Of a stretch of DNA of 11,138 nucleotides, positions 1 through 8,812 are shown piece by piece; the first letter of the stretch is position 1; the number at the start of each line of letters is the position of its first letter. This DNA is from Monoraphidium neglectum. Its lineage: Eukaryota; Chlorophyta; Chlorophyceae; Sphaeropleales; Selenastraceae. The DNA is taken from contig NW_014013466.1 of assembly GCF_000611645.1 (NCBI RefSeq), positions 7,999 through 19,136 on the forward strand, read 5' to 3'. The notes under the pieces were generated by a model, which was not told the origin of the DNA, searched no databases, and saw nothing but the letters and a program-made list of their open reading frames with translations. The position numbers and the translations under genes are program-made.

Positions 1-26
1 TGTGTGTGTGTGTGTGTGTGTGTGTG

Positions 27-100
<74 letters not shown>

Positions 101-118
101 CAAGTGTGTGAGTGTGTG
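1..118. repeat. (TG)n microsatellite at left edge
   Basis: Almost pure TG dinucleotides with a TTAG interruption near 27-30 and a degenerate end (CAAGTGTGTGAGTG) near 101-118. On the copy B sense strand this is (CA)n, downstream of the last visible exon, so it is probably inside intron 8 or the 3' region. The true length is not seen because the window starts within it. Confidence 0.95.
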
Positions 119-269
119 TACGAGAATGTGACTGTGCATGTGTGATGCATGACGTCATCACCCAACAGCACCCGGCTGCCGCGTGTCAGCTCATGCGTCA
201 ATCAGCTGGCGCCGCACCACCCGTGCTTTTCAGTGTGCGTCCCGCGCGGGCGCTCGCCCTGGCCCTCAC
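119..269 (-). other. Start of putative intron 8 of copy B
   Basis: After the exon 8 end at 270 the sense strand reads GTGAGGGCC, a good donor context in the same phase as copy A intron 8. If the donor is not used, the frame runs 24 further codons to a stop at about 198. No counterpart of copy A exon 9 is present here, so the last exon should lie left of the window. Confidence 0.55.
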
Positions 270-3200
270 CCTAATATCCTCAACCTCCAGAGCCAGCTGC
301 GCCGCCAGCTTCTCCTGAACCGCCGCCATCGCAAACCCGTCCCCCGCCGCGGCCTCCGCCTCGGCCTCGCCGCCCCGCGCGCCGGCCCGCCGCAGCGCCG
401 CCGCCGCGTGCTGCTGCGCCCTGGTCAGCGCGGCGTCCTTGTCGGCGAGCTCCTCCCGCAGCAGCTCCACCACGGCCAGGGCCGCCTCGCGCTCCTCCAG
501 AGCTGAGATGGCCTCGGGGACCAACACCTGGGAGGGGGGGGGGTGTATGCGAGTGTGTGTTGATGTGTGTGGGTGATGTTCTGGGGTACACGAGGATCCA
601 TGTTTTGAAGGGTGATCAGGGTGAGAGCGTATGTGTTTTGGGGGGGGAGATCCCGGTGTGCCGGGTTGAATGAAGGTGTGAGTGCGACAGGCGGCAGAGT
701 TGAAGCCCGCCAGACTCCCCAGCGCTGTGTGGGGAGCCAAGGGGAAGGGTGGGGTTGCCACCGTCTGCAGCAGGCGGGCCGACCTGAGGCGGCACGCGGA
801 CCATGAAACGAGCGCCAAGGGCGGTGAGACGTGGCTCCGCCAGATGGCAGTGCGACAACACCCACCTGCCACTCCCTCAGGAAGGCCAGGCCGGCGCTCG
901 TCTTCTGCGCAAACGCCTGCAGTGCCTTGTTGGCCTGGCGCGACATTGAGTCGGTCCGCTCTGCCGCGTCGGGCCCTCCCTCGGCACTGCAGTGATGGAT
1001 GCAGCGGGGGCGAAGGGCAGGCGTCATGGCGATCATCTCACTTGAAACCACCCGGCGGACGCCTGGCGAGGGGGAGGCCGGCGGGTCAGTTTCGGGGCCA
1101 CAAGGGTTCGTTGGGGGCCCCGCTCACCCGCAGATGTCACCGTCGCGCCCAGTGATGTCACCGAACGCCGCCATCGCCGCCATGCCCTCCCCCAGCGCGC
1201 GCATGTCCTCGCAGAGACCCTCCATGCGGTCGACCACTGCCTCGGCCGCCGCGCCAGCGACTGTCAGGTGCTCCAGCAGGTGCCTGCAAAGGCAGGTATT
1301 TTGGGGAATAGGGGGCGACAATTAGGTGTGTCGGCCGGGGTGTTTGGGGCCAAGGGATGTGGGGAGCGTGCATGATATCAAATTGTTCAGCCGGTTTTGG
1401 GGGCTCGAAAGCAGCCGGCAAACGTCTTCCAGGTGCACGGAAGCTGCCAGGGGAAAGCAGGGGTGGTCGAAGCAGAGGTGGCTAAGGAGAGGCCCGTTCC
1501 AGCGGCGGGACGCGTGGGACGCGAGGCCACACACTCGCGGCCTGGCTGCGGCGCGTGCCCCTGTGAGCCCCACCTCAGCATGTCCTTTGCCTGCCTCAGC
1601 TCCATCTCCTGCGGCGACTGCGGCTGCTCGGGGGTGCGCGCCAGCATCCCCCGCAGCGAGTGCTTCGCGCGCATCGAGGTGAACGACAGCCCGACCATCC
1701 CACGGCCGAGCACCGACGGGCCGCTGCCGACCGCAAAGGCGCCGCTGCCGCCGCCGCCGCTGCTGCTGCTGGCGGCGCTCGTGAAGCTCCAGTCGCTGCG
1801 GCGGCCGCCGCCGGCGCTGCTGCAGGGAGAGGGGCAGGGCGCCGGGGTGTCCTCGCCCAACTCGAGGCCGGCCAGCAGCGCGCGGGCGCCCTCGGGCTGC
1901 GGCCGCCGCCGCAGCTCCTGCCAGCGCGCGCAGGTCGCGAGGTCGTCGGGGTGCAGCAGGAAGAGGCGCAGCTCTTCTGAGGAGCGGAGGGCGGGGTGGC
2001 CGACGATGGCGCGCAGGAACACCTGCGGTGCAGCGGGGCGCGCGGGCAGGGTGCGTGTTTGATATGATTTGTGGCCCATTGGCGCGTCTCGACCGCTGCG
2101 TGACGGTATATAGTGTCCCGCACCCTCGCATTTGGATGTCTATCCGGCTGATTGCCAGCAACCTCCCAGGTTCTGCTGCAGCAAAAAAGGGTTCCAAGCG
2201 GGATGCCAGTGACTTTCCACCGCGACCGCGGGGCGCAACCTGTCCATTTGGCCACACCTGGAGCTCCATCCGCCGCTCTTGGATGGACGCATGGCGCCGC
2301 GCCGCGCGCGACCCGGGCGCCGGCTTGCTCCTGACCGGGGAGGGCGGGAAGAAGAAGCCCCTGCAAGCCGCGTGCGGGCATGTGGTCGCATGTGTAAGGG
2401 CGTGGATCGGGCATTCGCTTCATGTGAAGTGTGCGGCAAAGAGTTGGCTGTTTCGGCACCTCTTCCTCCAGTGGTACCATGGGGCTGTGTGCATGCCAGG
2501 CCGCAACAGTGCGATCATCCGGGCCCTGCGGCTTGCGGGACGTGTCGCACCACCGCGCCGCACCTGTACTGCCGCCTCAGCAGCTTGTGCAGCTGGTCAA
2601 AGTCCGCCGCCCGCCTTGAGACCTGCGAGCGAGGGAGCAGCGGGGGGCGGGCGCTATAGGGCTTTTTCGTGTGGTGTGGACGCCCGCTGCACGCTGCCCG
2701 CGGATGCAATCGCACCCAGCCCGCCTTGCGGCCGCACAGGCGCCTGGCTGCGCCGCGAAGGGAGCCGCGCCGCGCTTGGCGTCGACCAACGCTTGGGGCC
2801 CCTCGCCTCATCAGGCCCAAACGCGAGGCGGCGGGGGATTACGAGAGATTACAAGATCACGCACCTCCCGGCCATCCACATACACAGGGAAGGCGAGGGA
2901 GGCGGCCGACGGCCGCACAGCATCACGATTGGGATCATCGACGCTAACCTGCGGGCGGCGTGCGGCAGCGGGCGTCAGGGGGAGGGGGTGCGTAGCTGGG
3001 GGTGATGCGTTGGCCGGGGTGACCCTACGGGCTGCGCACGCCCACTGCACGACACCAGCCGCCGCCCCCCGGTCGGCGCCCAAGCTGCTGCTTATAGACT
3101 CGCCCGGCCACGCACCCTCAAAGATCGTGCTCCAGGCTGGCTCGTGGTCGCAAGCCACCGCTCGCCGCTGAGCTTGTGCTGTAGGCGTGCGCCAGGAGAG

Positions 3201-3292
3201 CCATGTGCAGGGCTCAGGGGCGCGCTCGAGCCCAACGCCTGGAATGCGTGGCCTGGTGGCGCGAAGGGCCATGAGACATCAGCTGCCGACAT
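270..3292 (-). CDS. SNX-BAR sorting nexin paralog, copy B (3' end outside window)
   Basis: Proposed exons are 3292-3116 (tentative), 2948-2865, 2622-2564, 2360-2258, 2022-1574, 1283-1128, 986-866 and 527-270; they sum to 1407 nt (469 residues) without a frame break. Intron phases (0,0,2,0,2,2,0,0) equal those of copy A, which strongly supports the model. The PX domain begins VSVDDPNRD, has SRRAADFDQLHK where copy A has [12 protein letters not shown], then FFFPPSPVRSK and VGHPALRSSEELRLFL. A Ser/Gly-rich linker leads to MVGLSFTSMRAKHSL and the BAR helices, including MEGLCEDMRALGEG and [12 protein letters not shown]. The final BAR helix seen in copy A exon 9 must lie beyond position 1. The first exon (start MSAADVSWPF at 3292) rests only on an open frame and a phase-compatible donor, so the true N terminus may differ. 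The altered PX core suggests changed lipid binding (inference). Confidence 0.82.
397..543 (-). repeat. Near-identical paralogous block, copy B exon 8 start and intron end
   Basis: This 147-bp block aligns without gaps to 4941-5087 (offset 4544) with only three mismatches, at 426, 501 and 504. All three are third-position synonymous changes (Leu, Ala and Ser codons). It covers the first 44 codons of exon 8 plus the acceptor AG and the poly-C polypyrimidine tract of the preceding intron. The sequences become unalignable immediately on both sides. Confidence 0.95.
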
Positions 3293-4237
3293 TAGTGAGA
3301 TGCGCTCAACAGGTACAACTGCGGACTCCTGGTCGAGCACGCGTATGTGGCGTGTCCGTCGGTGCGACGGACGTGCGGACGGGTGACCAGAGCTTAAGAT
3401 ATCAAGCGAAGCATGAGAAACGCAATTCAAGCTGCAAGTGCGGAGATGAGGCGAGGTTCCGCGCGTGATCGGAGGTCGGACCCCAAGCTGCGCACGGGCT
3501 GCAAAAGTATTACGTGCGAAAGGTTATAACTTTCAGGTTTAGACATCTGCGGCACAGCCTCCCACGTTACAAGCGCACGGGAAGGACGGAAGATGGCGTC
3601 ACCGGCACAATTGCTGTTGGAGGTGCAAACTGCTGTGCGCCAGAGCATGCATTGCAGCAAGCACGCAGGCAGGGCAAGGACGCTGTTTATGCATGGCAAT
3701 GTATGGGAGGCCGTGCCTTTCACCGCGTGATGCAGCGACGACGGTTGAGGTTGGTGGGAGTGCGGTTGCGCACGGGTGGGTGACAAGAGCGTCCACCAGC
3801 GCCGTGCGGTACCTGAGGACGCTGCCGCAGGCGGCAGCACAGGACGAGCCCGGCAGCAGCTTGAATGGCAGGTGAAACCACGATCCGCCACATCGCAGGC
3901 ATGTCGCCCTGTGCAACCCTGGGCCCCACTACTTACGCTGGGGCCCCGCTTTGGCGCCCACATCGCAGCATATCAGCATACCGAGCGCTCGGCTTCCGGC
4001 CGCCGCAGCCGGTGAATTCCATCCATATAAATGCATTGGGATTGAGGCATACGGCACATGCTTCAAGCATACCTGTGAAATTGTGATGAAATCAGATAAA
4101 GCTGCTGCCTAGAGCTTCGCAATGCCAACAGAGCGTTCACCACGCCAACACACGGGACAACCGCCTTCATCGCCGCATCCCCGAGATTGAGCAGAATTCT
4201 TCAATCATACTGGGTCCCACACTGCCCGGGATCATCG
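3293..4237. other. Intergenic region between sorting nexin copies A and B
   Basis: This roughly 945-bp stretch holds the 3' flank of copy A and the presumed promoter and 5' UTR of copy B. I see no conserved coding exon. A TGTAA motif on the minus strand (plus 3567-3571), the usual chlorophyte polyadenylation signal, is the best candidate for the copy A 3' end and would imply a 3' UTR near 670 nt. Two short GC palindromic motifs (GGGCCCC) occur near 3921-3946 with no clear meaning. Confidence 0.4.
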
Positions 4238-6009
4238 TCACTCGGCCGCCGCCCCACCACCGCCCACTCCCAAGGACCCCCAGACCTCGGCCACCGCGGC
4301 CGCCAGCTGGGCCTGCACCCTCGAAAAGTGCGCCAGGGCCGTCCCAAAGTCTTCGGCCCTCTCGAGGTTGAGGCGCTCCAGCTCTGACAGGTTGCGGCTC
4401 TTGAGCAGCTCGTAGTGCGCCTGGGCAGCCTCAATTTGCTCCTGCGGCGGCCGTGGTTACAGCGGTCGCGCGTCGAGGCGGGTGGAGTGTATTGCTGTTT
4501 TTGTGGAAAGACGAGCCGTTTGCAGAGGGACGGACAAAGGAAGGAAGTAGGGCATGCGGAGGACGCGAAGGCGCCGCAGCTGGGATGCACGCGAGCCACG
4601 GGCCGCAGCGGCTGCGGGGCCCGGCAGAAGCGAGCACGCCGTCTGCAAGCCGGCGCCTTGCGCGCCGCCAACCGCCGCGCCGCCGCACCGCTGCGCCGCC
4701 GCGCCGCGCCCCCGCACCTGCAGCTGCGTGACAGCCCCGGCCAGCTGCGCCGCCTTCTTCTCCTGCGCGCCCGCCTGCAGCTGCGTCACCCCGGATTGGA
4801 GCTGCGACACCGCGCCCCGCAGCTGCGCCGCCACCTGGTCCTGCCGGCCCTGCGGCGGCGACCCCGGCAGCAGCCCCGGCCAGCCCCGCTCCGCGCCGTA
4901 CGGCTGATGCTGCTGCTGCTGCGACGAGTGCGCCGCCCCCGCCGCCGCCGCGTGCTGCTGCGCCCTGGTGAGCGCGGCGTCCTTGTCGGCGAGCTCCTCC
5001 CGCAGCAGCTCCACCACGGCCAGGGCCGCCTCGCGCTCCTCCAGGGCAGAGATGGCCTCGGGGACCAACACCTGGGAGGGGGGGGGGACGGGTGTGTACG
5101 GCGAAGCGACAATCCGTTCAGGTATAAACTCAAGATGTTGTGGGGTGTCATGGGGTTGCTGCTGCAATGTGCTGTTGACGCAATACCTTGGGGAAGCTTG
5201 TTTGAAGCTTGCATATAACTATGCATCTGCCTGCCCTTGGGATGCCCTGGCCAGCCCCGCGGAGGCGGCGCCTCACGTGGTAGTCATGGAGGAAGACCAG
5301 GCTGGCCGCGGTGCGCAGGGCAAACGTCTTCATGACGCCGTGCGCGTGACCCGTGGCGGTCCCGACCCGCTGCAGGTCGGCCGCCCGCCGCGTCGCCGCG
5401 TGGCCGCTGCGGCGGCGTGAAGGGGCGCGGAGGGGAGCGGGGAAAGGCGGGTGGGGCTGAAGGGGCCGCAGGGGGGCATTCAGGGACGGGGCACGGGGCT
5501 TGGGATGTTTCTCATAACACATAGCCGACCGCAGGCTGGCACGACTTGCGTATCGACGCAAGCCACGGGGTTTGAGAACCTTGCACTGCATGTATGCAAC
5601 TCAGAACGCGCGTGCACACCCGGACACACACACACACACACACACACACATGCACACACATGCATTGTGGCAAACATACCCACACGCACGCAGCCCACCA
5701 CGGCGTGTACTGCCCGCTGATGCTGGAGCTGGCCTCCTCGAAGCGCGCCATCGCGCCAAAGCCCTTCCCCAGCGCCCCGACGTCCTCGCAGAGTGCCTCC
5801 ATGTTGCTGACCAGGGACCGCGCCGTGGCTGAGGCGTTTGACAGGTGCACCATGAGCTCCCTGTGGGGCGAACAAGGGACACGCGCGTGCATGTGTGTGC
5901 GTAGTGAGTGGGTGAGAGAGAGTGTGTGTGTGTGTGCGCGTGTATGTGTTTGTGTGAGGGTGTGTGTGCGCGTGCGTGTGTGTGTGCGTGCGTGCGCGTG
6001 CGTGCGTGC

Positions 6010-6053
<44 letters not shown>

Positions 6054-8239
6054 TTACGATATACGATGGAAATGGATCCACAGGTGGGGCGGGGGCGCGC
6101 ATTCCAAGAGTCTTGTGACTGGCACAGGGAAATGGTGGCCAGCAAAGACTCATGCGAACAAGAGGCAGGTGGGTCCCTCCATGCCCGTGGCTGGCGCGGC
6201 CCCAACAGCGGGCGCTGCTGCACGGGGACCTGGCACGCCTTGACCGCCCCTGCAGCCCCTGGCTGCGACCCTCGGCAGCGCGAAAGCACCATGCGGGCAC
6301 CCGAACTCAGGCTCACTTGAAATGCTCCTTCGCCTGCCGCAGCTGCGCCTCATCCGGCGGCAGCGCGGCCTGCGGCCGCCGGGTCTTCTGAGCCACCACG
6401 CCCATCAGGCTCTGCTTCACCCGCAACATCCTGAACGACAGCCCACCCCCGCCGCCGCCGCCGCCACCGCCGGCGGCCGCAGCCCCGTTGGCGGACGGCC
6501 CGCCGCCGCCGCCGCCGCCGCCCAGGCCGCCGCTGAGGGACCGGTCGAGCGCCCTCTCCGCGTTGCCCTCCCTCCCGAGCCCCGAGAGGGCCGCCCTCAG
6601 CGCGTCGCCCGCGGGGTGCTGCAGCATCTGCTGCCAGCGGGCGCAGGCTGAGAGGTCGTCCGGGTGCGACAGGAAGAGCCGCAGCTCCTCGCAGGCCCGC
6701 AGCACCGGGTGGCCTGAGATCGTGCGCATGTACGCCTGCGGCGCACCAGGGGTTTGTGGAACGCGCGACACAGGCGTGTTTCCAGGGCAGCAGCATTGGG
6801 GCCTGGAGAGAGGCGCATGAAGCCATGCGTGAGACCGACAGCACAAGCCGAGTGGCGGCGTCGGCCGCGGCGGCCCCCGAGCGCACCTGCAGGTCGACGC
6901 GCCGCACTTTCACGAGGTTGTCGGTCCACCCGAGCCTGGACTCGAAAAAAGCCTTCTCAGGGAGCGGCGGGAAGAAGAAGCCCCTGCGCGGCGCGGCGCG
7001 GCGCGGCGTGCGCGCCGAGGGGTGCACATCGATAGGTATTAAGCGTCGGCCTCGCAGAGCGCTGGAAGGCAAGTGCATGCAACGCAGAACCCGTTATTGG
7101 CACGTGGCGGAGACACTTAGAAACCAAGGGGACGGGCGGCAGCGTGGATCTAGCTCTTGAGCTGCACAGCTCGCTGTCTCCCCTGGTTCCGCATCAGGAG
7201 GCCGCCAATCAGGCGCCTACCTGTTGCGCTCCTTCAGGACCTTGTGCAGCTGGTCAAAGTCAGTGAACCGCCGCCGCACCTCCACAACCTTTCCGGGCTG
7301 CAAAGGGGATGCAGAGTGCAGCCCAGCGGGCGGTGCGGGTCGAACAGAGAGGCTCCGAGAGCCGCCGCTGGCCGCTGCTGCTTGGCAACGCCCCAGCCGC
7401 ACCGCCCTGCCGCACCCTGCACCGCCGCTGCGCGCAGCTGCTGCCATGGGAGAGGGAGGTGGTGTGCTTGGAAGCGCGCGGCGCGACCCACCTGCTCCGG
7501 CGACTCGGTTCGGACGAGGTAAGTGAGGAACGCCCCCACGGGGACACCCATGCGCGACACCTCCACCCGCTCAGGGTCCCTGATGCTGATCTGGCATCAC
7601 GGCGGGGCGGCGACCCAGGGGGCGAGCGGGGTTGATACGGTAGCTGTGCTGCCACAGGCTTGCAGCGGGCAGCGCTGGATGGCGGAGGCAGCACAGCGAG
7701 GCCGCGGCCCGCTGTGGACTGAGGGCCGCGATGGGTCAACAGGCGGGTGGACTTGGGCGCTGGCCGCCCCGTACCTTGAGGGGTGGCCCCGCCTGGCTGG
7801 CGCTGGCCTGCAGCAGCTCGTCCAGCAGCGCCGCGCCGTCCAAAGGCGCGCCTGCGCCGCCGCCGTCCGACGCGGGCGCGGGCGGCGCTGTGGCGGGGCC
7901 CGGCGCCGGGTGTTCAGGCAGCGCCGAGGCGCCGCCGCCGCTCGGCGACGCCGCAGGCGCCACGTCGGTGAAGCTCGGGGACGGCGAGTCGTCCAATGGG
8001 ATGTTGGCCATGGCCAGCGCCGACAGCAAGGACGGCTGGTCGCTGCTGTATGCCGCGGCGACGTGCGCCGCGAACCGGGCTGCGGGATCGGGCGCGGCGT
8101 CGTCGCCAGCGGGGGCCGCGCCGGGTGGGGCGTGACCGGCGCCAAGGGGTGACACGGGCTGCCCGCTGGGAGCGCTGACAGGGAGAGTGGGCGTCAGGCC
8201 TGCCGCCAGGTCGCTGAAAGGGTCGTCTTCATGCGGCAT
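4238..8239 (-). CDS. SNX-BAR sorting nexin, SNX1/SNX2-like, copy A (complete, 9 exons)
   Basis: Exons on the minus strand are 8239-7775, 7590-7492, 7297-7221, 6983-6887, 6735-6317, 5860-5699, 5406-5277, 5071-4718 and 4441-4238 (TGA at 4240-4238). All introns are GT-AG and total coding length is 2007 nt, giving 668 residues in one frame. Residues 1-155 are a disordered, acidic/Pro/Ala-rich leader starting [11 protein letters not shown]. The PX domain follows (about 156-280): it starts ISIRDPE, has RRRFTDF (196-202) and PPLPEK (219-224), the RR of helix 2 (241-242), and ISGHPVLR. Two glycine tracts (about 318-345) form a linker. A Vps5/BAR domain with [10 protein letters not shown] at its start runs to the end, where [15 protein letters not shown] is typical of plant SNX1/2. 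In this family PX binds endosomal PI3P and BAR senses curvature and dimerises for retromer-linked sorting. The start is the first ATG of the open exon. SNX1 versus SNX2 cannot be decided. Confidence 0.9.
4718..4867 (-). repeat. Internal heptad-like coding repeat in copy A exon 8
   Basis: The second part of exon 8 encodes repeated seven-residue units of the form [14 protein letters not shown] and, after [26 protein letters not shown]-type DNA units recur in step on the sense strand. Copy B keeps only QEKLAAQLALEVEDIR at the corresponding end. The pattern predicts a coiled-coil extension inside the BAR domain and looks like expansion by unit duplication. Confidence 0.6.
4941..5087 (-). repeat. 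Near-identical paralogous block, copy A exon 8 start and intron end
   Basis: This is the partner of 397-543, 144 of 147 bases identical. It encodes [17 protein letters not shown] and the following helix up to QQHAAAA (residues about 484-527 of copy A), a helix of the BAR domain. It includes the shared poly-C tract before the acceptor. Confidence 0.95.
5624..5664. repeat. (CA)n microsatellite in copy A intron 6
   Basis: A pure AC run covers about 5624-5650, followed by TGCACACACATGCA. It lies in the intron between exons 6 and 7 of copy A, about 35 nt from the donor, where the sense strand reads (TG)n. Confidence 0.93.
5880..6052. repeat. Compound TG/CG microsatellite in copy A intron 5
   Basis: About 170 bp of TG, TGCG and CGCG units with a GAGAGAG patch near 5914-5922. 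It occupies the intron between exons 5 and 6 and ends about 20 nt from the exon 6 acceptor, so the sense-strand (CA)n sits where a polypyrimidine tract would be. The alternating purine-pyrimidine content is of the type that can adopt Z-DNA. Confidence 0.93.
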
Positions 8240-8812
8240 CGCGGTCGACGCCGACGGGTGCGTGCGCGGGTACGTATATATGCGGCCTCGCGCCGTGCGG
8301 CTGACTATGAGATATGTGTATCTGGCCCAATTGACCGTACTCAGGCCAACGAGCGCGACTCTGGGGGCCGTTGAAGGTCAGGTCTACCGTACTCGCTCGT
8401 CGATGCTGTCTGTCGAGGTTAGGAGGTGAGGTGGGATGTGCAGATGACGCGCCACAATAAGGAAGCTTGGTATGCTGTGCAACCTTCAGCGACAACTCTC
8501 AACTGGCGTGTCTTGCATCAAGAGCCAGATCAACAGCTGGGGTACCACGCATCGCTGTGAAGAATATATGAATAATGGTTTTACAATTATCTTCATGTCC
8601 GTTCTACCTTGCAACAAAAGAGTGCTCTATCTATAGCCATTGTGCTCAGACAGCGTCAGCAGATCGACCCCCGCGTCCTTTCGTGCCACGTTTAACGACT
8701 CAAACGGTCCAAGAAGGCTGCTCATCGCCGCAGTAGCAGCAAGCAGCGCAACGCTTACTGCTGGGCAGGGTGGGGGCGCGGGGCGCAAGCAGCTGCTGCA
8801 GCAGGAGCAGCA
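8240..8812. promoter_or_regulatory. Divergent intergenic region, candidate bidirectional promoter
   Basis: Copy A (minus) and the SCI1-like gene (plus) start 573 bp apart, head to head. A TATATA-type element lies at 8275-8281, readable on the minus strand about 36-42 nt before the copy A ATG. An AT-rich island at about 8560-8640 includes TATCTATAG near 8628-8636, about 180 nt before the plus-strand ATG. Placement is positional only; no transcription start is visible in sequence. Confidence 0.45.

Noticed and set aside
1..118. Possible telomeric repeat at the left edge
   Set aside because: The unit is plain TG, not the TTTAGGG or TTTTAGGG repeat of green plants and algae; the single TTAG is an interruption.
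2340..2363. Second conversion tract suggested by a 21-bp identity with 6969-6986 and its flank (start of exon 4)
   Set aside because: Short, and explained by conservation of the encoded GFFFPP and the acceptor site; similarity does not extend through the rest of the exon.
1596..2480. Open frame of 294 codons on the minus strand overlapping copy B exons 4-5
   Set aside because: It uses a different frame from the PX-domain exons and gives poly-Ala/Arg sequence without homology; the correct frame continues as ISGHP/VGHP-type PX sequence.
2028..3005. Open frame of 325 codons on the plus strand
   Set aside because: It runs antisense through four proven exons and introns of copy B and has no domain-like composition; a GC-driven shadow.
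3916..3950. Repeated GGGGCCCC motifs as a transposon end or attachment site
   Set aside because: Only two short GC palindromes, with no target-site duplication, terminal inverted repeat or transposase frame nearby.
3427..3963. Open frame of 178 codons on the minus strand between the two sorting nexins
   Set aside because: Cys/Ser/His-rich, no recognisable motif, no similarity to copy A exon 1, and in the expected promoter region of copy B. Long open frames are common by chance at this GC content.
5594..6118. Cys-Val and Thr-His repeat peptides read from the TG/CA tracts
   Set aside because: Pure translation of intronic dinucleotide repeats; no coding support.
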